A stretch of DNA of 64,000 nt from Microthrixaceae bacterium. GTDB taxonomy: Bacteria > Actinomycetota > Acidimicrobiia > Acidimicrobiales > Microtrichaceae. The DNA is taken from NCBI GenBank assembly GCA_020637215.1, contig JACJWI010000001.1, positions 372,001-436,000 of the forward strand, in the 5' to 3' direction. The notes beneath the pieces were generated by a model, which ran no database searches, was not told the origin of the DNA, and was given only the letters and a program-made list of their open reading frames with translations. Made by a program: the position numbers and the translations under genes. Positions 51,380 through 59,829 of the stretch are shown in pieces (position 1 is the first letter of the stretch; every line of letters starts with the position of its first letter).

Positions 51380-52887
51380 GCCGCGACCCCCAGCGCCTGG
51401 GCGTGGGTGCGCATCGACAGGGCGACCTGCACCCGCTCGGCGTCGAGCGGCCCGTCCAGCCCGTCGAGGTCCATGAGGGTCAGGGCCACCGCTCGGATGC
51501 GTTGTGCCCCCCTCATGGTCAACCGGCCGGCGGCCAAGTGGTCGCGCAGGACCGCGAGCGCCTCTGCCGACAGCGGGGCGGCTCTCTCGAGCGCCTCACC
51601 CCGGAGCTGACGGTTGGCCGAGACGCCGCGCCCCCGGGCCCGTTCACGAGCACGAGCGACCCGGTCGCGCACCACGGCGGTGCTCTCGCCGGCCGATCGC
51701 TGCCCGAGCACATCTGATGCCGGCGGCGGGTCGACCCAGAGCCCGAGGTCGAATCGGTCGAGCAGCGGACCCGACAGACGCCGCTGGTAGCGCTGGATCT
51801 GGGCCGCGCTGCAACGACAGGGCCCGAAGGGCCCGACCCCGCACGGACAGGGATTGGTGGCCGCGACCAGGAGAAACCGAGCCGGCAGCGACGCACCTAC
51901 GTGAGCCCGGGCGACGCGCACCACGCCCGACTCGAGCGGTTGGCGCAGGGCATCGAGATGCGCGGCAGGGAACTCACCGAGCTCGTCGAGGAAGAGGACG
52001 CCCCCGGAGGCCAGGGAGATCTCGCCGGGGCGCAGGACCGTGGAACCGCCGCCGACGAGGGCGACCATGGACGCGGTGTGGTGCGGAGCGCGCATGGGGG
52101 GTCTCCGCAGCAGTCGGGAGGTGTCCTCGAGCGCCCCGGCAGCCGAGTGCACCCTCGACACGTCCAGCGCGGCCTGGTCGGTCAGATCGGGGAGCAGTCC
52201 GGGGAGGCGTTCGGCCAGCATGGTCTTGCCCCCGCCGGGCGGGCCGACCATGAGCAGATGGTGGCCGCCGGCTGCGGCCACCTCGAGGGCGCGACGGGCA
52301 ACCGTCTGACCCTGGACGTCGCCGAGGTCGGGCTCGTCGGGCGGTCCACTGCCGTGGGACCGGCGCGGCTCACCGTCGGGCCATGGAAGGTCGCCCCGCA
52401 GGGCACCCACCAACTCGCTCAACGTCCGGGCGCAACGAGCGTCGGGGCGAACGAGTGCGGCCTCGGCCGCGTCGGCGTGAGCGACGACCGGCCGCAGGTC
52501 CCCCGCCGCCTCGCACAGCGGCAGGGTTCCGATCACCGGGCGCATCGAACCGTCCAGGCCGAGCTCACCGATGAAGGCGTGGCCGTCGAGCAGTTCGGCG
52601 TCCAACTGGCCGGTGGCCACCATCAGCGCCAAGGCGATGGCGACATCGAGACCAGCACCCGCCTTGCGGAGATGCGTGGGGGCGAGATTGACGGTGGTCC
52701 GGGCCTGCTTGACCACGAACTTCGACGACAGCAGGGCGGCCCGCACACGGTCACGCGACTCACGGCACGAAGCGTCCGGAAGACCGACGATGGCGAACGA
52801 CGGCAGACCGTCGCTGACATGGGCTTCGACCCGGACCGGGTACCCACGGGCACCGATCAGGGTCGCGGAATGGGCGATCGCGAGCAC
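51376..52887 (-). CDS. comM: ComM/YifB-type AAA+ helicase-like ATPase
   Basis: Mg-chelatase-like AAA+ protein that promotes branch migration in transformation. 503 residues from the GTG at 52887, which has GGGGAGG upstream (an in-frame start at 52947 lacks one). N-terminal domain LIGARGYPVRVEAHVSDGLP, Walker A GPPGGGKT (215-222), Walker B GGVLFLDELGEF, and zinc-type cysteines in NPCPCGVGPFGPCRC. Forms the conserved yraN-comM-dprA group. Confidence 0.96.
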   Translation of the reverse strand: MLAIAHSATLIGARGYPVRVEAHVSDGLPSFAIVGLPDASCRESRDRVRAALLSSKFVVKQARTTVNLAPTHLRKAGAGLDVAIALALMVATGQLDAELLDGHAFIGELGLDGSMRPVIGTLPLCEAAGDLRPVVAHADAAEAALVRPDARCARTLSELVGALRGDLPWPDGEPRRSHGSGPPDEPDLGDVQGQTVARRALEVAAAGGHHLLMVGPPGGGKTMLAERLPGLLPDLTDQAALDVSRVHSAAGALEDTSRLLRRPPMRAPHHTASMVALVGGGSTVLRPGEISLASGGVLFLDELGEFPAAHLDALRQPLESGVVRVARAHVGASLPARFLLVAATNPCPCGVGPFGPCRCSAAQIQRYQRRLSGPLLDRFDLGLWVDPPPASDVLGQRSAGESTAVVRDRVARARERARGRGVSANRQLRGEALERAAPLSAEALAVLRDHLAAGRLTMRGAQRIRAVALTLMDLDGLDGPLDAERVQVALSMRTHAQALGVAA

Positions 52888-53105
52888 GGCTGCCTCCCCG
52901 GCGACGGAGTCGACGCTCCGTTCGACACGGAACGTGGGGCAGCCCACGAGCTGCGATCACGGCAGGTACGCCGCGGCAGGAACCCTAGGGCCGCCCTGTG
53001 ACACCGCCACCCGTCGGACACCGGGGACCGCGACCCGGTCCGGGGAACCCGACTGCGTCACCGACCCGCTCCTCGTCGATCGCCCGCCGGCGCGATGATC
53101 TGGCC

Positions 53106-53216
53106 ATGGGCATGAACCCCCACCACCAGCATCGTCGCTCCAACTGGGACTACGTCTACGTGGGCGCCGCCCTCGTGGTGGCGCTCGCCGTGCTGGCCTG
53201 GGCGTTCCTCGGCTGA
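53106..53216 (+). CDS. Tiny single-pass membrane protein
   Basis: 36 residues: a His/Arg-rich start (MGMNPHHQHRRSNWDYVYV) and a 17-residue hydrophobic helix (GAALVVALAVLAWAFLG) to the end. ATG 53106 (or 53112). No clear ribosome site or TANNNT box. It is 14 bases upstream of the zinc-ribbon gene. The amphiphilic layout supports a real protein, but its short length keeps this tentative. Confidence 0.5.
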   Translation: MGMNPHHQHRRSNWDYVYVGAALVVALAVLAWAFLG

Positions 53217-53230
53217 GGTCGGCCGAGCCC

Positions 53231-53458
53231 ATGGCCGGATCGCCCCGACGCGGGCTCGACCACACCGCCACCGCCGACTGCGAGGTGCGACGGGTCCAGC
53301 CATACCAGGCGACCAAGCTCTACCGGTGTCCCGGCTGTGCCCGCGACATCCCGCCGGGGACCGGTCACGTCGTGGCGGTCCCCCTCGATGCTCCGGACCT
53401 GCGGCGGCACTGGCACCGGGGATGCTGGGACAGGCGCCTCACGCGCTCCCCACGTTGA
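53231..53458 (+). CDS. Small zinc-ribbon-like actinobacterial protein
   Basis: 75 residues with a probable zinc site: C33 and C36 in YRCPGCARDIPPGTGHVV, H60/H62 and C65 in RRHWHRGCW. I recognise this pattern (YxATKxYxCPGC ... HWHxxCW) as a conserved small actinobacterial protein, role unknown. It probably forms a unit with the tiny membrane protein just upstream. It is convergent with yraN. Confidence 0.8.
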   Translation: MAGSPRRGLDHTATADCEVRRVQPYQATKLYRCPGCARDIPPGTGHVVAVPLDAPDLRRHWHRGCWDRRLTRSPR

Positions 53459-53494
53459 CGATCGAGCCGTTGCGCACGGATGGGGACGACTCGC

Positions 53495-53863
53495 TCAGAA
53501 GGCGTCGGTCAGGACCTCGATCCGACCGCTGGTGACCGCGGCGACGTCGAAGCGCAGGTGGCGGACACGAACGTCATGGGCGTCCAACCACCGCAGCGCC
53601 AGCTGGCGCAGCCGTCGCTGCTTGTCCCGACCGACGGCCTCGAACGGAGATCCGAACCGGTGGTTGGTTCGGGTCTTGACCTCGCAGAACACGATGGTCG
53701 ACCCGTCGCCGTCGCGTCGGCCGAGGACCAGGTCCAGTTCGCCGTCGGGGCAGCGCCAGTTCCGGTCGAGCAGGACGTAGCCCCGCTCCAGGTACCACCG
53801 CTGGGCGCGGTCCTCGCCGTAGACGCCGAGGCGCCGGTGGTCGTAGCGGTCCGGTGACGACAT
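53495..53863 (-). CDS. yraN: UPF0102/YraN family nuclease-like protein
   Basis: 122 residues. Restriction-endonuclease-like fold: YGEDRAQRWYLERGYVLLDRNWR, then GELDLVL and VFCEVKTRT (the D-(E)xK triad) and a basic RDKQRRLRQLALRWL helix. Conserved neighbour of comM and dprA. ATG 53863 is preceded by GAGGGGG. Cellular role unsettled. Confidence 0.95.
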   Translation of the reverse strand: MSSPDRYDHRRLGVYGEDRAQRWYLERGYVLLDRNWRCPDGELDLVLGRRDGDGSTIVFCEVKTRTNHRFGSPFEAVGRDKQRRLRQLALRWLDAHDVRVRHLRFDVAAVTSGRIEVLTDAF

Positions 53864-53950
53864 GGTTCCCCCTCGCCGGACGCGCCGACGGTCGGTGTGG
53901 AGGGGGAAGGTGATCGGCCGCTCAACCCAGAGCGACCGGAGCGGCGACGA

Positions 53951-54295
53951 TCAGTCGCGCTTCTCCTTGATCTTGGCGGCCTTACCGACGCGGTCGCGCA
54001 GGTAGTAGAGCTTGGCGCGACGGACGTCGCCGCGGGAGTGCAGCTCGATGCGGTCGATGATCGGCGAGTGCAGCGGGAACGTGCGCTCGACGCCGACGCC
54101 GTAGGACAGCTTGCGGACCGTGAAGGTCTCCTGCAGACCGCCGCCCTGACGAGCGATCACCGCTCCCTGGAAGACCTGGACACGCTCCTTGTTACCCTCG
54201 ATCACCTTCACGTGCACCTTCAGGGTGTCGCCCGGGGCGAAGTCGGGGATGTCGGTGCGGAGGCTGGCCTGGTCGATGAGGTCGGTGGTCTTCAT
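53951..54295 (-). CDS. rplS: 50S ribosomal protein L19
   Basis: 114 residues. Sits at the 30S-50S interface. Typical: FAPGDTLKVHVKVIEGNKERVQVFQGAVIARQ and the C-terminal RRAKLYYLRDRVGKAAKIKEKR. ATG 54295 has AGGAG upstream. It has its own promoter and lies downstream of the CocE-like gene. The lepB and rnhB genes that often separate rplS from yraN are absent. Confidence 0.98.
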   Translation of the reverse strand: MKTTDLIDQASLRTDIPDFAPGDTLKVHVKVIEGNKERVQVFQGAVIARQGGGLQETFTVRKLSYGVGVERTFPLHSPIIDRIELHSRGDVRRAKLYYLRDRVGKAAKIKEKRD

Positions 54296-54365
54296 TCGGG
54301 AGATCTCCTGGGGGGCGCCGTGGGGAACGGGCCGCGTCGGACGGCCGCTGGCGCGCAGCGGGCCG

Positions 54366-54395
54366 ATGATAGTGCCTGCAGCTCGCGACGGTGAA
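54366..54395 (-). promoter_or_regulatory. Promoter of rplS
   Basis: TTCACC (54395-54390), an 18-base spacer, then TATCAT (54371-54366) on the minus strand. A leader of about 60 bases with a normal AGGAG site follows. Best -35/-10 pair noted in the window. Confidence 0.5.
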
Positions 54396-54412
54396 ACCCC
54401 ACCGGTCGCACC

Positions 54413-56044
54413 TCAGCCCGCGCGGTAGCCGGTCGCGGTGGGCACCTCGATGGCGGCCTCCGACACCTCGATGCGGCCACCCAGCCGGGGCTCCAAGTAG
54501 AGAGTCGAGGTGGCGACGAGCTGGAGGAGCAACGGGGACCCCTCGGTGGCCCGATGCGAGATCACTTCGAGATCGACGGTGCTGCGGTGCTCGCTCCCGT
54601 CGAGGACGACCGGGACCGGCGCGATCTGGTTCCCGATCACCAGCCCGCTCGCCGGGTCGACGAGTTGGGCGAAGACCCTGGTCGGTCGATCCCCGGCCGG
54701 AGCAGTCCCCGTGTAGGTGAGGGTGAGTCGGGGAGCCCCGAGCGCCAGGGAGTCGGCCGGCACCGGCACCTCCACCTCGATCGCCCGTGACGCCGGTGCC
54801 GGGATCAGCCGTCCGGCCACCCCGGCGAGCACGTCGGCCTTCCCGGGTGGGATCGTCGCGGGCCCGGATCCGCCTCCGGCTGCCAACTCGAGCGTGCCCG
54901 AACCCCTGCCGATGAGCGGCTCTCCGGCGACCCCGGGGTAGTCGTCGGCGACGTGTCGTCGGCCCTGCTGGTCGATGACGTCGATCCGGGGTCCTGTGTC
55001 CACCGTCGGATCCCGCTTCACCCAGCGGTCGAGCCAGGCCACGACACGACGAACCATCCGCTGCTCGTCGCCCTTGTCGGCCAGGCAGGTGCCGTGGCCG
55101 CCGCAGAACCAGAACATCGACACGTCGGTGCCGGCGTCGCGAAGAGCCCGATAGTTGGCGACGTCCTCCGCCAGCGGGAACAAGGTGTCCACCGTTCCAC
55201 CGACCAACAGGGTCGGAGCGGTGATCTCGGAGACCCTGTCCGCCGGCCCCCGGGCCGCGAACCAGTCGACCTGCTCCGCGGTCAGCACCCCGATGCGTCG
55301 GCCCTGTTCGTTGGCCGCCGCGACCATCGGGTCGAGATGGGCGCGGGCGCCCACCGCGCTCAGGACATCGGCCCAGCCCTGCTTGAAGGTCTCCCGCGGG
55401 TACAGCGACGACACCAGCGAGTGCCATGCCACGATCGGGACGATCGCATCGATGCGACAGTCGATCGCCGCGGCGACCAACTGGATGCCGCCGCCGTAGG
55501 AGCCGCCGACCATCCCCACCGCCGGGTCGCCGTCGGCATCGGTTCGAACCTCGGGCTGGGCTGCCACCCAGTCGAGGAGGACTTGGACGTCGCGGCCCTC
55601 GTGGTCCGGCGAGTCGACCTGGGCCGTCCCGCCGGACGCCCCGAAGCCCCTCGGGTCCCAGGTGAGGACGTTGTAGCCCGCGTCCCGCAGCACCGCGATG
55701 TTGACCGCGCCGAGGACGCCGACCGCGTCCACGTCGGTGTCGCCCGCCATCCCCCATCCCGGCCCCATGAGCACCGTCGGGGCGTCCGTGGCGCCCTCCA
55801 CGGGGAACCAGTGGGCCCGGATGGTGGTGCCGTCGAACGACGTGATGTCGAGGTCGTGGGTGGAACCGGTGACCGGGGCCGCCACCACCTCTGTCGGTCG
55901 ATCGGGTGTGCACTCGCGGACAACGGTGGTGCTCGACGCCGCGGACCCGTCGTCACGCGAGGACGAGTCCTCGGTGCTCGTGCATGCCGCGCCCAACAGC
56001 GCCACCACCGCGGCGACGACCGCGACCCGCACCGTCCGGCTCAT
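54413..56044 (-). CDS. CocE/NonD-type (S15) alpha/beta hydrolase lipoprotein
   Basis: 543 residues. Lipoprotein signal with lipobox LLGAAC; then an alpha/beta-hydrolase with WDPRGFGASGG, nucleophile elbow GGSYGGGIQL, acid in GGTVDTLFPL and His in CGGHGTCLAD, followed by a beta-rich C-terminal domain as in S15/CocE acyl esterases. Likely on the outer face of the membrane; substrate unknown. The ATG at 56044 overlaps the trmD stop (ATGA). It is inserted between trmD and rplS, which are usually adjacent. Confidence 0.9.
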   Translation of the reverse strand: MSRTVRVAVVAAVVALLGAACTSTEDSSSRDDGSAASSTTVVRECTPDRPTEVVAAPVTGSTHDLDITSFDGTTIRAHWFPVEGATDAPTVLMGPGWGMAGDTDVDAVGVLGAVNIAVLRDAGYNVLTWDPRGFGASGGTAQVDSPDHEGRDVQVLLDWVAAQPEVRTDADGDPAVGMVGGSYGGGIQLVAAAIDCRIDAIVPIVAWHSLVSSLYPRETFKQGWADVLSAVGARAHLDPMVAAANEQGRRIGVLTAEQVDWFAARGPADRVSEITAPTLLVGGTVDTLFPLAEDVANYRALRDAGTDVSMFWFCGGHGTCLADKGDEQRMVRRVVAWLDRWVKRDPTVDTGPRIDVIDQQGRRHVADDYPGVAGEPLIGRGSGTLELAAGGGSGPATIPPGKADVLAGVAGRLIPAPASRAIEVEVPVPADSLALGAPRLTLTYTGTAPAGDRPTRVFAQLVDPASGLVIGNQIAPVPVVLDGSEHRSTVDLEVISHRATEGSPLLLQLVATSTLYLEPRLGGRIEVSEAAIEVPTATGYRAG

Positions 56045-56799
56045 CGGTCCGCGTCCGGCGGTCGCTCGTCGTCGGGCCGTAGCATCGAGAACTCCACCAG
56101 GACTCTCCGGTCCTCGTCGCTCAGCCCGCCTCGGGCATCGATCAGGTCGGGGCGGTGGTCCATGGTGCGGCGAAGCGCCGTCGCCCGACGCCAGCGGGCA
56201 ACCCGGGCGTGATCACCGGACCGCAGCACATCGGGCACGTCCCAGTCCCGGAACTGCGCCGGCCGGGTGTACTGCGGGTGTTCCAGCAGACCGTCGGAGA
56301 AGGACTCCTCGTCCGCGGACGTGTCGTTGCCCATCACCCCCGGGACGAGGCGCCCGACCGCCTCGAGCACGACCATCGCCGCCACCTCTCCCCCGGCCAG
56401 CACGACGTCGCCGATCGAGATCTCGCCGTCGACGAGATGGCTGCGGACCCGGTCGTCGACTCCTTCGTAGCGACCGCACAGCAGAGAGAACCCGTCGAGT
56501 GCTGCGAGCTCGCGGGCCAGGGGCTGGTCCAGGGTCCGACCGCCCGGACCGAGCAGGAACAGCGGTCGCGGCGGCTGCTCCCGTTCGACGATGTCGAACA
56601 GGGGGCCCGGGGTGAGGACCATGCCGGCTCCGCCACCGAAGGGGGCGTCGTCCACGGTGCGGTGCACGTCGGTGGTCACGTCGCGGGGGTCGTGCACCCG
56701 GAGGTCGAGCAGACCCCGCTCCTGGGCCTTGCCCAGCAGGCTGGCTGCGGCGAAGTCCCGGACCATCGCCGGGAAGATGGTGATGACGTCGATGCGCAC
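56041..56799 (-). CDS. trmD: tRNA (guanine-37-N1)-methyltransferase
   Basis: Methylates G37 with SAM, preventing frameshifts. 252 residues. SPOUT knot motifs: LLCGRYEGVDDRV and EISIGDVVLAGGEVAAMV; family segments FGGGAGMV and VMGNDTSADEESF. The GTG at 56799 gives VRIDVITIFPAM, the normal start; no strong ribosome site, but rimM ends only 14 bases upstream. Confidence 0.96.
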   Translation of the reverse strand: MRIDVITIFPAMVRDFAAASLLGKAQERGLLDLRVHDPRDVTTDVHRTVDDAPFGGGAGMVLTPGPLFDIVEREQPPRPLFLLGPGGRTLDQPLARELAALDGFSLLCGRYEGVDDRVRSHLVDGEISIGDVVLAGGEVAAMVVLEAVGRLVPGVMGNDTSADEESFSDGLLEHPQYTRPAQFRDWDVPDVLRSGDHARVARWRRATALRRTMDHRPDLIDARGGLSDEDRRVLVEFSMLRPDDERPPDADR

Positions 56800-56813
56800 G
56801 GAGATCGACCGGG

Positions 56814-57302
56814 TCAGGAACCGAGCTCGAAGAGCCCGTCGGGGACCTCGACGTGCACCGTGCCGTCGACGGGACCGTCGACCACGAACACGACCGGCAC
56901 CAGCGCACCGGACTCGAGCACCAGCAGATCGGCGGCCGGGTTCTCCTGCACCGCGACGACCGGGCCACGATCGACCCCGTCGGCGCTGAGGACCCGACAT
57001 CCGATCAGCTCATGAACCCAGAGCTCGTCGGGATCCTCGATCGGCTCGGCTCGCAGCTCCAGCCCCCGGAGCGCCTCGGCTCCGGTCCGGTCGTCGTGGC
57101 CGGCGAAGCGCACCAGCCAGCGATCGCCGTGGCGGCGGGACGAGACGACGGTCAGCTCGCCGCGGTCGGTGGACAGCACCGAGCCCGGATCGAGCCGTTC
57201 GGGCCGGTTGGACACCAGGACGACGTTGACCTCGCCGTTCAGGCCGTGGGCCTTGGCGATCCGACCGACCTCGAGCATCCGGGGTCCGTCGTCGGGCGTC
57301 AA
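56814..57302 (-). CDS. rimM: 16S rRNA processing protein RimM
   Basis: 30S maturation factor that binds S19. 162 residues: N-terminal RimM barrel (EVGRIAKAHGLNGEVNVVL) and a PRC-barrel (DELWVHELIGCRVLSADG). Probable TTG start at 57302 overlapping the khpA stop (TTGA). Part of rpsP-khpA-rimM-trmD. Confidence 0.95.
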   Translation of the reverse strand: MTPDDGPRMLEVGRIAKAHGLNGEVNVVLVSNRPERLDPGSVLSTDRGELTVVSSRRHGDRWLVRFAGHDDRTGAEALRGLELRAEPIEDPDELWVHELIGCRVLSADGVDRGPVVAVQENPAADLLVLESGALVPVVFVVDGPVDGTVHVEVPDGLFELGS

Positions 57303-57589
57303 TCCAGGAACTCGACGTCGATCTCGACGCCGTCGTGGGCCGCGGCGGCACGGGTGACGGTGCGGATGGCGTTGGCCATGCGACCGCGCTTGCCGATGAT
57401 GCGACCCATGTCGCCATCCGCGACCCGCAGGTTCACCTGGGTGCGGCGGCCCTTGTCGTCGATGTCGACCCGGGCTTCGTCCGGCACGTCGACCAGGGAC
57501 TTCGCGACGTGTTCGAGCACGGCCGCCGCGTGTGTGGGGCGCGGACCCTCGTCGGTGTCGACGCCGTCGTCGATCGACTCGTCGCTCAC
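57299..57589 (-). CDS. khpA: KH-domain RNA-binding protein KhpA
   Basis: 96 residues. A single KH domain with GRIIGKRGRMANAIRTV; the first ~20 residues are acidic. Conserved between rpsP and rimM. The GTG at 57589 overlaps the rpsP stop (GTGA). Binds RNA, usually with KhpB. Confidence 0.95.
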   Translation of the reverse strand: MSDESIDDGVDTDEGPRPTHAAAVLEHVAKSLVDVPDEARVDIDDKGRRTQVNLRVADGDMGRIIGKRGRMANAIRTVTRAAAAHDGVEIDVEFLD

Positions 57590-57858
57590 TTCTTTGCCTT
57601 GGAGGACTCGAACTGCTCCCAGGCCCCGGAGATCTCCAGCAGCTTCTGGACCCGCTCGGAGGGCTGGGCGCCCTTCTGGAGCCAGCCGACGGCCTTGTCG
57701 TTGTCGACGGTCACCGCCGAGGGCTCCCGGCGGGGGTCGTAGGTGCCCACGATCTCGATGAACCGACCGTCGCGGGGGGAACGGGAATCGGCGGCGACGA
57801 TGCGGTAGGTGGGCTGCTTCTTCTTGCCCATCCGCATGAGGCGGAGTCGAACGGCCAC
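57586..57858 (-). CDS. rpsP: 30S ribosomal protein S16
   Basis: 90 residues: VRLRLMRMGKKKQPTYRIVAADSRSPRDGRFIE, then VGTYDPR. GTG start at 57858 with AGAAGGA upstream. First of the rpsP-khpA-rimM-trmD coupled run. Confidence 0.98.
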   Translation of the reverse strand: MAVRLRLMRMGKKKQPTYRIVAADSRSPRDGRFIEIVGTYDPRREPSAVTVDNDKAVGWLQKGAQPSERVQKLLEISGAWEQFESSKAKK

Positions 57859-57905
57859 GGAGTTGTCCTTCTTCTTGTTCGGAGGGGTCGGGTGTCGTCT
57901 TGTGG

Positions 57906-57941
57906 GTCCGATCCGATCCACCGGGGTGGGTCGGATCGGGC
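57906..57941 (-). terminator. Hairpin between ffh and rpsP
   Basis: Arms GATCCGATCCACC and GGTGGGTCGGATC (one G-U wobble) with extra pairs outside and a very short loop. It lies 120 bases after the ffh stop and about 50 before rpsP. It may end ffh transcription or fold in the rpsP leader. No T-run. Confidence 0.4.
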
Positions 57942-58058
57942 GAACCGGTCTGGTCGGGCGCGCGGCACGCGCAGCGACGCAGGGCAGCGGTCCATCTTGG
58001 TCGCGCCGGGCGACGGAGGCAAGCTCTCCGGGACCGACCGGTGCCTCGGACCCGGGCC

Positions 58059-59534
58059 TCAACCGAGCTTGGGGAACCCGCCGCCCTTGGGGAGCTGGGC
58101 CTCCATCTCCTCCAGCGTGGGCAGCGAGAACGCTGCCTTGTTGACCGCGGCCGGCCCCTTGGCGGTGACGCGGCCACCCTTCTTCGCCTTCTTGGAGCCC
58201 TTGCCGCGACCGCCCTTCTTGCGGCGCGGCGCCTTGCCCATGTCCTTCATCATCTGGCGCATCTGCTTGAACTGGGTGATGAGCTGGGTCACCTCGCTCG
58301 GCGACGTGCCCGAGCCCTTGGCGATCCGGGCCCGACGCGACCCGTCGACGATGTCGGGCTCGACGCGCTCGGCCGGGGTCATCGACTTGATGATCGCCTC
58401 GACGTGCGCGATCTGGCGGTCGTCGATCTCGACGTCGCGGATCTCCTTGGGGACGCCCGGCAGCAGCGACATCACCCCCGACAGCGGGCCCATCTTCTTG
58501 AGCGCCTGCATCTGCTCGAGGAAGTCGTCGAGGGTGAAGGTCCCGTCGAGCAACCGGGCCGCGGCGGCCTCGGCCTCCTCCTGCTCGAAGGCGGTCTCGG
58601 CCTTCTCGATCAGGGTGGCCAGGTCGCCTTCGCCCAGGATCCGCCCCGCCAGGCGGTCGGGGTGGAACAGGTCGAAGTCCTCGATCTTCTCGCCGGTGGA
58701 CGCGAAGGCGATCGGACGGCCCACCACCTCCTTGACCGACAGGGCGGCGCCGCCGCGGGCGTCGCCGTCGAGCTTGGTCAGGATGACGGCGTCGAGCTCG
58801 AGGGTCTGGTGGAACGACTCGGCGACGGTGACGGCGTCCTGGCCGGTCATGGCGTCGACGACCAGGAACGTGTAGTCCGGCTCGAGCGAGTCCGAGATCT
58901 GACGGACCTGCTCCATCATCTCGGCATCGATCGCCAGTCGTCCCGCGGTGTCGACGATCAGGACGTCTCGGCCCCTCCGTCGGGCTTCGTCGACCGCGCC
59001 GCGGGCCACGGCCACCGGATCGCCCAGACCCGAGTCGACGACGTCGTCCTCGGCAGACCACACCGGCACGTCGATCTGGGCCCCGAGCGTCCGCAGCTGC
59101 TGGACCGCGGCGGGTCGCTGGAGGTCGGCGCCGACCAGGATGGGGTTGCGACCCTGCGCCTTGAACCAGCGGGCGAGCTTGGCCGAGTTGGTCGTCTTGC
59201 CCGACCCCTGCAGACCGGCCATCAGGACGATCGTCGGCGGCTTCGACGCGTAGGTGATGCGCAGCGTCTCGCCGCCGAGGGTGGTCGTGAGCTCCTCGAG
59301 GACGATCTTCTTGACCTGCAGCGCCGGGTTCAGCGCCTGGGAGAGGTCCTCGCCGATGGCCCGCTCGCGGATCCGGGCGAGCATCGCCTTGACCACGCCC
59401 AGGTTGACGTCGGCCTCGAGCAGGGCCAGTCGGATCTCGCGGAGGACCTCGTCGACATCGGCCTCGGAGAGCCGTCCCTTGCCGCGGAGCCGGGTGAAGA
59501 TGCCGTCGAAACGGTCGGAGAGTGACTCGAACAT
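58059..59534 (-). CDS. ffh: Signal recognition particle protein Ffh
   Basis: SRP GTPase that targets nascent membrane proteins to FtsY. 491 residues. N domain, then the G domain: GLQGSGKTTNSAKLA (G1), VDTAGRL (G3), TKLDGDARGG (G4/5); the Met-rich M domain carries KKMGPLSGVMSLLPG and IAKGSGTSPSEVTQLITQFKQM; basic C-terminal tail. ATG 59534, 9 bases after TAGCGT. ftsY, its receptor, is 3.1 kb away on the same strand. Confidence 0.98.
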   Translation of the reverse strand: MFESLSDRFDGIFTRLRGKGRLSEADVDEVLREIRLALLEADVNLGVVKAMLARIRERAIGEDLSQALNPALQVKKIVLEELTTTLGGETLRITYASKPPTIVLMAGLQGSGKTTNSAKLARWFKAQGRNPILVGADLQRPAAVQQLRTLGAQIDVPVWSAEDDVVDSGLGDPVAVARGAVDEARRRGRDVLIVDTAGRLAIDAEMMEQVRQISDSLEPDYTFLVVDAMTGQDAVTVAESFHQTLELDAVILTKLDGDARGGAALSVKEVVGRPIAFASTGEKIEDFDLFHPDRLAGRILGEGDLATLIEKAETAFEQEEAEAAAARLLDGTFTLDDFLEQMQALKKMGPLSGVMSLLPGVPKEIRDVEIDDRQIAHVEAIIKSMTPAERVEPDIVDGSRRARIAKGSGTSPSEVTQLITQFKQMRQMMKDMGKAPRRKKGGRGKGSKKAKKGGRVTAKGPAAVNKAAFSLPTLEEMEAQLPKGGGFPKLG

Positions 59535-59543
59535 CGGGGGGCC

Positions 59544-59549
59544 ACGCTA
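59544..59549 (-). promoter_or_regulatory. Putative -10 box of ffh
   Basis: TAGCGT on the minus strand, 9 bases before ATG 59534. The rest of the ~295-base divergent gap to 59830 holds no recognised feature. Confidence 0.4.
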
Positions 59550-59829
59550 CCGGCGAGCGGGCTCACCCGGGCAACCACGTGGTGTCGCCCCGACCGCGGT
59601 TCAGGTCGCCCGGTCGACCAACCGCCGGCGTCCCTGGCCGACAGCCCGGTCGTGACCCCGGCCGACCAGGCGGACGGGCCATCCCGGCGACGCCGCGGAG
59701 CAGCGGGTGCGCCGGGTGCAGGCTCGATCGGAGCCGGGCCCGACTCCCTGACCCCTCGGACGTGACGGCGCGGAGTTCCGAGTCCGGTGACCGGGGGAAT
59801 GGGGAGTGCTCGGAGCGGTTGAACCCGAC

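Noticed and set aside
59530..59829. Small open frames in the ffh-FrnE gap
   Set aside because: They lack ribosome sites and recognisable sequence; only the ffh -10 box is supported.
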